Of a stretch of DNA of 53,622 nt, positions 25,208 to 33,389 are shown one piece after another. The first letter of the stretch is position 1. Each line of letters starts with the position of its first letter. This DNA is from Syntrophobacteraceae bacterium (lineage in GTDB: Bacteria > Desulfobacterota > Syntrophobacteria > Syntrophobacterales > Syntrophobacteraceae), in the NCBI GenBank assembly GCA_031292215.1, contig JARLHO010000025.1:1-53622 (forward strand), given 5' to 3'. The notes beneath the pieces were generated by a model that did no database searches, was not told where the DNA came from, and saw nothing but the letters and a program-made list of their open reading frames with translations. The position numbers and the translations under genes are program-made.

Positions 25208-25804
25208 TTTCTTTAACTCCTGAAATCAAGGAAAAGCACAGAATACCATTTCATTTTTGCATTTCAGCTAAAGAAGTGGACACTTTACAACAGAGTGTCT
25301 CATGTTGCCAGTTGATTTCACTAGCATTTTTGCTCTCTGGCAATTATACCGCGAAAGCGATTACCAGTGTAGTCGAGTCCTGCAATATACCTTTTTGAAG
25401 GGGATATGCAAAAAGGCCATGCTGCTTGTCAGCGACCGATGCCTTTGCTTTTACCACGCTCCAGTGCGCCGCTCTCTTTTGCGCTCCCGCTCCTCCAGCT
25501 CACGCTGCGCCTGACGCCGTTCGGGTTCCTTTTCGCGGGCCTGGTCCAACTCTTTCGCAAGCTACGGGGTCGCCTTTGCGTAAAAGCCGCTCAGCGTGCC
25601 GCTCTGCCTTCGTACAGGCATCAAATCGGTTGCGGAAGCAGATTACGCGGTCTGCCGTAAATACCCGTTTCCGCCTTCCCGGGTCTATTTCCTTCGTGCT
25701 CGCCTTGCCGATCGCCATGAATCTCAAGATCGATTTTCGCCCTGACTTCGGTCCGCCCCGCCTTGGCCTTAATGGTCGATTCACCACTCACCACTGACCG
25801 AGTC
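25208..25804. other. Non-coding or decayed region between acyltransferase and mtnA
   Basis: About 600 bp with no intact gene. On the minus strand between roughly 25450 and 25790, charged Glu/Arg/Lys-rich peptide appears in successive frames (for example a short EPERRQAQRELEERERKRER stretch). This suggests a frameshifted remnant of a coiled-coil protein. I do not recognise the parent gene. The stretch ends one base pair before the mtnA stop. Confidence 0.35.
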
Positions 25805-26854
25805 TTAAGCCTGCAAAGCCTTTCGTATCGTTTTTGCAAACGGCTTTCTCAATACGCCCACCTCGGTGATTATCCCCGAAATATATTTGTACGGCGTGAC
25901 GTCGAACGCGGGATTTAGGGCGTTTGCGCCCCGGGGCGCTATCCTTTTTCCATTAAGGCTTGTGACCTCGCCGGGATCTCTTTGCTCGATCGGGATTCCC
26001 GAGCCGTCCGGGAGCCCCTGGTCGATGGTCGAACGGGGCGCGGCGATGTAGAAAGGAATTCCGTGGGTCCACGCGAGCACCGCGACCATGTAGGTGCCGA
26101 TCTTATTAGCCGTATCTCCGTTGGCGGCGATTCGGTCCGCTCCGACTACGACGAGGTCGATCATGCCGCGGCTCATAAGGCTTCCGACCGCATTGTCGGT
26201 AATTAATGTAGCCGGTATTCCCGCCCGCATCAGCTCGAAGACCGTGAGCCGCGCCCCCTGGAGAAAGGGTCTTGTCTCGCAGGAATAAACCGAGAGGGTA
26301 GGGTCCTCTTCGAATGCCGCCCTGATTACTCCGATCGCCGTTCCATAATCGGCGGTCGCAAGGGCGCCCGCGTTGCAATAGGTGAGAATTCTCGCTCCCT
26401 TGGCCACAACCTCCCGGCCCCACTTGCCCATCCGCAAATTGACGGCCACGTCTTCCTCTAAAATACCGTTGGCCCTATCGACGATCAGCTTCTGCAGCTC
26501 GGAGATCGGCGCCTTGGGATTTTCAACGACGATCGAGTACAGGATTTCGACCGCCCAGCCAAGATTTGCTCCCGTCGGGCGTGCGTTTTTCACCTTATTG
26601 CATAGTTTCAGGAATTTTTGCCTGAATTCTTTGGGATCATCGGTTCGAATCGAGCGGGCGCCAAGGGCAAGCGCAAGCGCTCCGGCCACTCCCACGGCCG
26701 GGGCGCCTCGAATGGCCATGGTCTTAATCGCGTTTATCACCTGCTCCGGCGTGGAGCAGTACAGGAATTTTTCACGGTGAGGCAGCACTCTCTGGTCGAG
26801 TATCGCCACTGCGTCACCAGCCCATTTGATCGGCGGCAGCCATTGGTCGGGCAT
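25805..26854 (-). CDS. mtnA: S-methyl-5-thioribose-1-phosphate isomerase
   Basis: The 349-residue enzyme isomerises methylthioribose-1-phosphate to methylthioribulose-1-phosphate in methionine salvage. The eIF2B-like fold is clear: MAIRGAPAVGVAGALALAL, RPTGANLGWAVE, ILTYCNAGALATADYG with catalytic Cys160, and VVVGADRIAANGDTANKIGTY with catalytic Asp240. The protein ends [20 protein letters not shown] then [15 protein letters not shown]. The start lies 21 bp after the gatB stop, so gatB-mtnA form an operon. No other salvage genes are in the window. A second copy of the 3' end lies at 22468-22605. Confidence 0.97.
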   Translation of the reverse strand: MPDQWLPPIKWAGDAVAILDQRVLPHREKFLYCSTPEQVINAIKTMAIRGAPAVGVAGALALALGARSIRTDDPKEFRQKFLKLCNKVKNARPTGANLGWAVEILYSIVVENPKAPISELQKLIVDRANGILEEDVAVNLRMGKWGREVVAKGARILTYCNAGALATADYGTAIGVIRAAFEEDPTLSVYSCETRPFLQGARLTVFELMRAGIPATLITDNAVGSLMSRGMIDLVVVGADRIAANGDTANKIGTYMVAVLAWTHGIPFYIAAPRSTIDQGLPDGSGIPIEQRDPGEVTSLNGKRIAPRGANALNPAFDVTPYKYISGIITEVGVLRKPFAKTIRKALQA

Positions 26855-26875
26855 CGAGGTCTCTCCTGAAAGTAT

Positions 26876-28306
26876 TTAGCCCTTGAGTTTTTCTCTTAGA
26901 ATATCGTTTGCGATCTGCGGGTTCGCCTTCCCCTTGGTCTTTTTCATGACCTGGCCGACGAAAAAGCCGAACAGCTTGTCTTTTCCGCCCCGAAACAGCG
27001 ATACCTCCTTAGGGTTTTCCGAGAGCACCTGGTCGATTGCGGACTCGATTTCACTGTGATCGCTTACCTGAAGGAGCCCCTTTTCCTCTACGATGCTTTT
27101 CGCCGATCTACCGCCGGCAAACATCTCGTCGAAAACCGTTTTCGCTATCTTGCCGCTTATCACCCCGGAGTCAAGGAGTAGCAAAAGCTCTGCCAGATCT
27201 TGGGGCGATACCGGGCACTCTTCGATCTCCCGCTCGCTTCGGTTTAGCTCCCGCATAACCTCGGACATTATCCAGTTGCTTAGCAGCTTCGGACGGTCCA
27301 GTCGTTTTGCCGCGCCTTCGAAATAATCGGCAAGCGACCTCGATGTGGTCAGCACCAAGGCATCATAGAGCGGCAGGCCGTATTGGCGGACAAATCTTTC
27401 CCGCTTGGCTTCGGGAAGTTCGGGCAGGCACGAGCGAACTTCTTGGACCCACTGCTCCCCAACTTCTACGGGCACTAGGTCTGGGTCCGGAAAGTAGCGA
27501 TAGTCGTTTGCTTCCTCTTTTCCGCGCATGCTGACGGTGACATTTCGTCCCGCGTCCCAGAGCCTGGTTTCCTGGACTATCCTCTCGCCCCGCTCGAGCA
27601 TCACCTTTTGTCTTCGTATTTCGAACTCCAGACCCTTTTGAACGTTTTTAAACGAATTCATGTTCTTTAATTCGACCTTGACGCCAAGGGCGATCGTTCC
27701 CGCAGGCCGAAGGGAGATGTTGGCATCGCACCTCATGCTCCCTTCCTCCATGTTGCCGTCGCAGATATCGAGGTAGCGAAGTACGTCTCGAACCGCCCGA
27801 AGGTAGGACGCCGCTTCCTCGGGGGTGGCAATGTCCGGCTCGCTCACGATCTCTATTAGCGGCACCCCCGTCCTGTTTAAATCGACGTAGCTAAGGGGCT
27901 GGTATTCGTCGTGGACCAGTTTGCCGGCATCTTCTTCCATGTGTATGCGGTGTATCCTCACCCGCTTAGGCGCGCCTTCCCCTTCGATTTCCATCCATCC
28001 GTTCACCGCCAGCGGAAGCTCGTATTGCGATATCTGGTACCCCTTGGGAAGGTCGGGATAGAAATAGTTTTTTCGAGCAAAGCGCGAAACCGCAGCGATC
28101 GTGCAGTGCGTGGCAAGAGCCATCCTTATGGTGTAGTCCACCACTTTGCGGTTTAGCACCGGTAAAACCCCCGGCATGCCAATGCAAATCGGGCAGGTGT
28201 GCGTGTTGGGGCTCCCCCCGAATTTGGTCGAACAACCGCAGAAAATCTTGCTTTCCGTCTTTAGCTGAGCGTGAATTTCCAGTCCTATTACCGGTTCATA
28301 TTCCAT
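26876..28306 (-). CDS. gatB: Asp-tRNA(Asn)/Glu-tRNA(Gln) amidotransferase subunit B
   Basis: 476 residues. With GatA and GatC it converts mischarged Glu-tRNA(Gln) or Asp-tRNA(Asn) to the amidated forms. It starts [17 protein letters not shown], followed by the zinc ligands in FCGCSTKFG and CPICIGMPG, then the cradle domain with EEDAGKLVH and [14 protein letters not shown]. The YqeY-like helical tail ends the protein ([27 protein letters not shown]). Full length. gatA and gatC are not adjacent. AAAGGA lies 12 bases upstream of the ATG, a little far. Confidence 0.98.
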   Translation of the reverse strand: MEYEPVIGLEIHAQLKTESKIFCGCSTKFGGSPNTHTCPICIGMPGVLPVLNRKVVDYTIRMALATHCTIAAVSRFARKNYFYPDLPKGYQISQYELPLAVNGWMEIEGEGAPKRVRIHRIHMEEDAGKLVHDEYQPLSYVDLNRTGVPLIEIVSEPDIATPEEAASYLRAVRDVLRYLDICDGNMEEGSMRCDANISLRPAGTIALGVKVELKNMNSFKNVQKGLEFEIRRQKVMLERGERIVQETRLWDAGRNVTVSMRGKEEANDYRYFPDPDLVPVEVGEQWVQEVRSCLPELPEAKRERFVRQYGLPLYDALVLTTSRSLADYFEGAAKRLDRPKLLSNWIMSEVMRELNRSEREIEECPVSPQDLAELLLLLDSGVISGKIAKTVFDEMFAGGRSAKSIVEEKGLLQVSDHSEIESAIDQVLSENPKEVSLFRGGKDKLFGFFVGQVMKKTKGKANPQIANDILREKLKG

Positions 28307-28620
28307 GAGCCGCGCGATTCCTTTCGAGGATTTGCCGATTGTAGGATTCCTGGCGCCTGCCGAGCAGATCGGTCCGCCCTGTTTATAAGCCTGGACCTAG
28401 GTTATTGGCAAGAAACAATTCTTTAAAGGGGTTGATAAACGGTTTGACATTGTGAGAACTTTCATTTAGGAATATCCCCGTTGGTCGTTCAAATGTCAGG
28501 CTTAGGGCCGTTGGCTGCAAGGCCGCAAGAGCTGGAGAATTTAGGTCTCTTTTTTAAGCTTAAACCCCTGGCAAGGCCGATTGCCGTTGATGAGGTCATT
28601 ATGCTTTTGCGAGGAGAAAA
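28307..28620. other. Divergent gatB-sucC intergenic region
   Basis: A 314-bp non-coding region carrying the promoters of both divergent units. The best sigma-70-like candidate is listed separately. Near 28545-28576 a stretch with AGGTCTCTTTTTTAAGCTTAAACCC is present, without an obvious hairpin. No gene is seen. Confidence 0.5.
28444..28472 (+). promoter_or_regulatory. Candidate sigma-70 promoter for sucCD
   Basis: A perfect -35 hexamer TTGACA (28444-28449) is followed after 17 bp by TAGGAA, a weak -10 match (three of six). It lies about 150 bp before the sucC start. The TTGACA is convincing in context, the -10 less so. Confidence 0.4.
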
Positions 28621-29787
28621 ATGAAAATACACGAATTTCAGGCTAAAGAACTGTTCCGCAAAGCCGGGGTCCCCGTGCCGCGCGGAGGCGCCGCGGTGAG
28701 CGTCGAGGAAGCGGAGCGGGTAGCTGCGGAGCTTGGGACTTTTCCGGTTGTGGTAAAGGCCCAGATACACGCCGGGGGAAGAGGCAAGGGCGGAGGCGTA
28801 AAACTTGCCGCAAACGCGGGGGAAGTGAAACAACTGGCCTCCTCCATCCTGGGGATGACCCTGGTGACTCACCAGACGGGTCCGGAAGGCCGGCTGGTAA
28901 AAAAACTGCTCGTCGAAGAGGGCCTTCCCATCGAAAAAGAGCTCTACCTAAGCGTTCTCCCCGACAGGGGCGCGGCCAAGATAGTCTTTATGGCCAGCCA
29001 GGCCGGCGGGATGGACATCGAAGAGGTAGCGGCCAAAACGCCCGAAAAGCTCATCAAGGTCTTCATCGACCCGCTGATCGGCATGAAGGGATACCACGCA
29101 AACGAGCTGGCCTTCGGGCTGAACCTGGAAGGCGACCAGGTAAAACGGTTTACCGCCATGGCCTTAAAACTCTACAGGCTCTGCGTGGATTTGGACTGCT
29201 CGCTCGTTGAGATTAATCCCCTCATCCTCACCAAGGACGGAAGGGTGATAGCTCTGGACGCCAAGATCAATTTCGACGACAACGCTCTCTATCGTCACAA
29301 AGACATCCTGGAATACAGGGACTTTGACGAAGAAGACCCCTTCGAGGTGGAAGCGTCCAAGTACGAACTAAACTACATCCGGATGCCCGGAGGAAATATT
29401 GGCAACATGGTAAACGGCGCAGGTCTTGCCATGGCCACGATGGACGTCATTTCGCAGGCGGGTGGCGCGCCCGCAAATTTCCTCGATGTCGGCGGGGGCG
29501 CAAGCGCTGAACAGGTGGAAAACGGATTTCGCATCATCCTCTCGGACCCCTCCGTTAAAGGAGTGCTCATAAACATTTTCGGCGGCATCCTGCGGTGTGA
29601 CAGGCTGGCCAACGGTGTGGTCGAAGCGGCTAAAAAAGTCGGGATCAAGGTGCCTGTGGTCATTCGGATGGAAGGGACCAATGTGGAAGAGGGTCGCAAA
29701 ATCCTCGATGAGTCCGGTCTCAATCTGATAACGGCAAAGGATGTGTCAGACGCCGCCCAAAAGATTGCAGCGATTGTGAAGGCATAG
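28621..29787 (+). CDS. sucC: Succinate-CoA ligase (ADP-forming) subunit beta
   Basis: The 388-residue beta subunit has an ATP-grasp domain ([20 protein letters not shown], then [20 protein letters not shown]). It also has a CoA-ligase domain with [28 protein letters not shown] and [10 protein letters not shown]. Length is standard. It interconverts succinyl-CoA and succinate with substrate-level phosphorylation. GAGGAG precedes the ATG closely. It is 9 bp upstream of sucD. Since neither 2-oxoglutarate dehydrogenase nor other citric acid cycle genes are adjacent, the direction in vivo (oxidative, reductive or propionate route) cannot be told here. Confidence 0.98.
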   Translation: MKIHEFQAKELFRKAGVPVPRGGAAVSVEEAERVAAELGTFPVVVKAQIHAGGRGKGGGVKLAANAGEVKQLASSILGMTLVTHQTGPEGRLVKKLLVEEGLPIEKELYLSVLPDRGAAKIVFMASQAGGMDIEEVAAKTPEKLIKVFIDPLIGMKGYHANELAFGLNLEGDQVKRFTAMALKLYRLCVDLDCSLVEINPLILTKDGRVIALDAKINFDDNALYRHKDILEYRDFDEEDPFEVEASKYELNYIRMPGGNIGNMVNGAGLAMATMDVISQAGGAPANFLDVGGGASAEQVENGFRIILSDPSVKGVLINIFGGILRCDRLANGVVEAAKKVGIKVPVVIRMEGTNVEEGRKILDESGLNLITAKDVSDAAQKIAAIVKA

Positions 29788-29796
29788 GAGAAAAGC

Positions 29797-30675
29797 ATGA
29801 GCGTTTGGGTGGATCGAAACACCAAACTTTTGGTTCAGGGCATCACCGGCCGCGAAGGCCGGTTTCATACGGTAAACTGCAAGAACTACGGGACCAATGT
29901 CGTGGCCGGGGTGACCCCTGGCAAGGGCGGACAGGACGTCGAAGGAATCCCGGTTTTTAACACCGTCGCCGGGGCAGTTAAGGAAACGGGCGCCAATGCC
30001 GCGATGGTGTTTGTGCCGCCTCCTTTTTGCGCCGACGCCATACTGGAGTCGATCGACGCCGGGTTGGCGTTGATTGTGGCAATTACCGAAGGTATTCCGG
30101 TAATGGATATGCTGAAGGTCAAAAACTATTTGAAAAATAGCCAAAGCCGGCTGATCGGCCCCAACTGCCCGGGGATTATAACTCCGGGCCAGTGCAAGAT
30201 CGGCATTCAGCCCGGCCATATCCACTCGCCGGGCCACGTCGGCATCGTGTCCCGGTCCGGCACCTTGACCTACGAGGCCGTTCACCAGATCCAGCAGTTC
30301 GGGATGGGGCAGAGCACAGTGATCGGCATCGGAGGAGATCCGGTGAACGGCACGAGCTTTATCGACTGCCTGTCTGCATTCCAGGCTGATCCGGAGACTC
30401 GGGCGATCATAATGGTTGGCGAAATCGGGGGATCGGCCGAAGAGGAAGCCGCCGATTTCGTAAAAAATCATGTCACGAAGCCGGTTATCGGTTTCATTGC
30501 GGGTCTTACCGCCCCTCCCGGACGGCGCATGGGGCATGCGGGAGCGATCATCTCCGGTTCGAGCGGCACGGCTTCGGGAAAAATCGACGCTATGCGCCAG
30601 GCTGGCATAACGGTTGTGGAAAACCTGGGGGAAATGGGCGCCATCGCAAAAAAGGCTTTCGCCTCGGTGCTTTAA
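29797..30675 (+). CDS. sucD: Succinate-CoA ligase (ADP-forming) subunit alpha
   Basis: 292-residue alpha subunit with the CoA-binding Rossmann domain ([16 protein letters not shown]), the [14 protein letters not shown] block and the active site [13 protein letters not shown], whose His is phosphorylated during catalysis. AGGAG precedes the ATG, 9 bp after sucC. Full length with a typical FASVL end. A strong hairpin follows 36 bp after the stop. Confidence 0.98.
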   Translation: MSVWVDRNTKLLVQGITGREGRFHTVNCKNYGTNVVAGVTPGKGGQDVEGIPVFNTVAGAVKETGANAAMVFVPPPFCADAILESIDAGLALIVAITEGIPVMDMLKVKNYLKNSQSRLIGPNCPGIITPGQCKIGIQPGHIHSPGHVGIVSRSGTLTYEAVHQIQQFGMGQSTVIGIGGDPVNGTSFIDCLSAFQADPETRAIIMVGEIGGSAEEEAADFVKNHVTKPVIGFIAGLTAPPGRRMGHAGAIISGSSGTASGKIDAMRQAGITVVENLGEMGAIAKKAFASVL

Positions 30676-30710
30676 ACTGCTCTTGGAACGCGCTCTCCCT
30701 ATATCCTTTG

Positions 30711-30758
30711 TCCATCCCCGTCCATCCCTGTTTTATAAAACGGATGGACGGGGATGGA
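30711..30758. terminator. Long palindromic hairpin, probable bidirectional terminator
   Basis: TCCATCCCCGTCCATCC (30711-30727) pairs perfectly with GGATGGACGGGGATGGA (30742-30758). The loop contains a second palindrome, GTTTTATAAAAC. It lies between the convergent sucD and the lipoprotein gene, where a shared terminator is expected. The downstream T-run is poor on the plus strand; TTAGAATCC... follows on the minus side. It also resembles a dispersed palindromic repeat with internal duplication of CCATCCC. Confidence 0.7.
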
Positions 30759-30782
30759 TTCTAAAAAATCCCCCTTGGCGCT

Positions 30783-31421
30783 CTATCTTCTCGGCAGAGC
30801 TCCGACCATTCGTGCGACCTGATAATCCAGCACGCGCGGGACGTCATAGGGTGGAACGTGCGCCATATCCATGAAAACGGTCCTGTGCGAAGACCTTCCG
30901 GTTCGAAAACTGTGGGTGTGGACATCTATCCTTACGACCGGCGTGGCCGCAGGCGCCGCTGCCCCCAGGAAGCCGCCTCCGGCCGCTCCCGCGATCGCCC
31001 CCGTTACCGGGGCGTGCGCCATGGCGCCGATGAGCGCGCCGGCAGCCGCGCCCAGGGCCGCTCCGCCTAACATCTGCTGCCCCCTGAGGTCTGGATTGTC
31101 GCGAGCTTCCTGGAACAGCGCGATATTAACCTCGAAGTCGGCCCTGCGCGACCCTCCCACCCGCTCATATCCATTTTCATAAAGAGCGCGGTTGGCCCTG
31201 TGAAAACGTACTTCGAACGGTGTGTTGTTTTCCACGCTCATTACGTAGAAACGGTCCATCGGACCCACGTCCAGGAAACCGCGCGAAGGTCCAGGCGCCA
31301 CCTCGGGCGGGCCCGGCGCAACGGCCGGGGGACCGTAGTAGGGACCTTCGGCGCACCCTCCCAAAAGGGCCACAGCAAATCCGATTACCAGAATTTTCGA
31401 TGACCATTTCCAGCTTTTCAT
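30783..31421 (-). CDS. Glycine-zipper lipoprotein
   Basis: 212 residues with a lipoprotein signal ending LLGGC (lipidated Cys23), then a Pro/Gly-rich linker (GPPAVAPGPPEVAPG). A compact domain follows (DRFYVMSVENNTPFEVRFH, then ADFEVNIALFQ). The middle holds a glycine zipper of small residues at about 118-150 (GAALGAAAGALIGAMAHAPV), which would insert in or associate with membrane. The C-terminal domain has conserved-looking FRTGRSSHRTVFMDM. Probably an outer-membrane envelope protein of unknown function. It shares the hairpin at 30711-30758 with sucD. Upstream, 31422-31694 contains no recognisable gene. Confidence 0.75.
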   Translation of the reverse strand: MKSWKWSSKILVIGFAVALLGGCAEGPYYGPPAVAPGPPEVAPGPSRGFLDVGPMDRFYVMSVENNTPFEVRFHRANRALYENGYERVGGSRRADFEVNIALFQEARDNPDLRGQQMLGGAALGAAAGALIGAMAHAPVTGAIAGAAGGGFLGAAAPAATPVVRIDVHTHSFRTGRSSHRTVFMDMAHVPPYDVPRVLDYQVARMVGALPRR

Positions 31422-31694
31422 GCAATTACTCCTCTTCGAAATTTAGCAAAGCTCCTCGAAATGTTTAATCCGCGGCAGCAATAACAGGTCGAAACGATCT
31501 TTTCAATGATCATTAATCCCGTGCGGACCGTTCCGGAGCAACCGGCTGCTCTTTCCGCCCCTCTACGGTTGCTATGACGCTCGAACCCCTCCTGAAGTCT
31601 ACACAATTTTCGGGCTCAGGGATAAGTCATGGGGAAGCGCCGGGCCGGGAGCAAAAAGCGGTATCCTTACCAGATGTCCAAAGAGACCCCGATT

Positions 31695-33119
31695 TCAACT
31701 GCGTCCGTATTTATCCTCAAACCGGCTGATGTCGTCTTCTCCCAGGTAGCTGCCCGACTGCACCTCGATTAGCTCAAGTGGAATTTTTCCGGGGTTTTCC
31801 AACCGGTGCCGGGTACCCCATGGAATGTAGGTGCTTTGATCTTCGTTTAGAAAAAACTCCTCCTCCCCCTTGACTATGCGGGCTGTCCCCCGCACCACGA
31901 CCCAGTGCTCCGCCCTGTGGTAATGCATCTGGAGGGAAAGGGCCGCGCCGGGATTTACCGTTATGCGCTTTACCTTGAAACGCTCCCCGGTGTCTATGGA
32001 CTCAAAGGACCCCCAGGGGCGATAAATCTTGGAATGTGAAAAGACCTCTTCTCTTTTCTGCTTTTTGAGTTTGTCCACTATGATTTTTACGTCCTGTGAG
32101 CGCTCGATCGAAGAAACGAGCACCGCGTCCTTGGTCTCTACCACGATCAGGTTTTGTATGCCAAGGGCTGCAACGAGCCTGCTGTCCGAATGAATATGGC
32201 AGTTGTGGACATCTTCGAGCAGTACGTCTCCTGTGGAGCTGTTTAGACATTCGTCTTTTTCGCACACATCGTGTAGCGAGTTCCAACTGCCCACATCACT
32301 CCAGCCGACGGCGAGCGGAATCACCGCCGCGTGCGCGGTTTTTTCCATTACCGCATAATCTACCGAAATATTGGGGCACGCTTCAAAAGCGCACTTTTCC
32401 AGCCGTACGAAATCGAGGTCCCGGGTAGCTTTTTGGTAGGATTGGCGGCAGGAGTTAAGGATTTCAGGCGCCAACCTGCCCAGTTCCTCGAGAAAGGCAG
32501 AAGCGCGGAATAAGAACATGCCGGAGTTCCAAAGATACTCTTTGGATGCCAGGTAGGAGCATGCCTTTTCATAGTCGGGCTTTTCAAAAAACCGGCTCAC
32601 CTCGTAGGCCTCGCTCTCCTTGCTCCCTGAAATCTTTTCGCCTTTTCGGATATATCCATAGCCGGTCTCCGGCCTGTCCGGAACGATCCCGAAAGTAATG
32701 ATCCGTCCAGCCGATGTGAGTTCGCTTACCTTTTGGATAGCCGAGGCAAACAGCCGATCGTCCCGGATGAGATGGTCCGCGGGCAGGACTAAAATATCGG
32801 GGTCCTCTCCGTCTTTCATGGCTGCGAGCGTTCCCGCGGTGATCGCCGGGCAGGTGTTTCGCCCCAACGATTCGAGGAGGATATCCCCGTAGGGAATGCC
32901 GATCTGCTGCATTTGCGCGGCCGCCATGAACCGATAGGATTCGTTGCAAACAACCACGGGAGGTGCTGTGCCTGCAATCCCGCTAACGCGCATAAGGGTT
33001 TTTTGAAACAATGAGTGAGCTTCTCCAAGTAAAGGCATCAACTGCTTGGGAAGATGTTCCCTCGAAAGAGGCCACAGTCTGGACCCCACCCCGCCTGAGA
33101 GGATGACCGGTACTATCAT
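31695..33119 (-). CDS. manC: Mannose-1-phosphate guanylyltransferase / mannose-6-phosphate isomerase
   Basis: 474 residues, bifunctional type II. The N-terminal nucleotidyltransferase begins PVILSGGVGSRLWPLSREHL with PKQLMPL. It contains FEKPDYEKA, WNSGMFLFRASAFLEEL and SVDYAVMEKT. The C-terminal cupin (residues about 350-474: YRPWGSFESIDTGERFKVKR, then MHYHRAEHWVVVRGTA) is the phosphomannose isomerase domain with its metal-binding histidines. It supplies GDP-mannose for surface glycans or GDP-fucose. It is 20 kb from the polysaccharide cluster and alone, divergent from the PFK gene. Confidence 0.96.
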   Translation of the reverse strand: MIVPVILSGGVGSRLWPLSREHLPKQLMPLLGEAHSLFQKTLMRVSGIAGTAPPVVVCNESYRFMAAAQMQQIGIPYGDILLESLGRNTCPAITAGTLAAMKDGEDPDILVLPADHLIRDDRLFASAIQKVSELTSAGRIITFGIVPDRPETGYGYIRKGEKISGSKESEAYEVSRFFEKPDYEKACSYLASKEYLWNSGMFLFRASAFLEELGRLAPEILNSCRQSYQKATRDLDFVRLEKCAFEACPNISVDYAVMEKTAHAAVIPLAVGWSDVGSWNSLHDVCEKDECLNSSTGDVLLEDVHNCHIHSDSRLVAALGIQNLIVVETKDAVLVSSIERSQDVKIIVDKLKKQKREEVFSHSKIYRPWGSFESIDTGERFKVKRITVNPGAALSLQMHYHRAEHWVVVRGTARIVKGEEEFFLNEDQSTYIPWGTRHRLENPGKIPLELIEVQSGSYLGEDDISRFEDKYGRS

Positions 33120-33389
33120 TTCTTTAAACCTTTATGAGGGTACAAAGTTAAATTTTGCGGACATGCCGCCATCGAAGTCGAAACCAAACTTTTTAAGCCT
33201 CTTTTTTTACCCTACAAACGCCGTTATGTGGAGCAATAATTTTTGCAACCTCCAATAATACTTGTCTTTGAGAGGCATGCAAAATCGTGTATCCTCGGTG
33301 CGGTTGCCGCCTGTTTGCGAATCCACAGCTCTCCCGGTGCTTCGTGGACGGGCGGCTGCGGGGCTACTTTTTCGAAAAAGAAGGCATCG

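Noticed and set aside
26635-26650. GGTTCGAATCG resembling a tRNA T-arm
   Set aside because: Lies inside mtnA coding sequence with no acceptor or anticodon arms nearby; similar chance match in nuoG near 49273.
29746-30537. 263-residue minus-strand frame
   Set aside because: Antisense to sucD; His/Arg-rich translation without domain features is typical of a GC-rich shadow.
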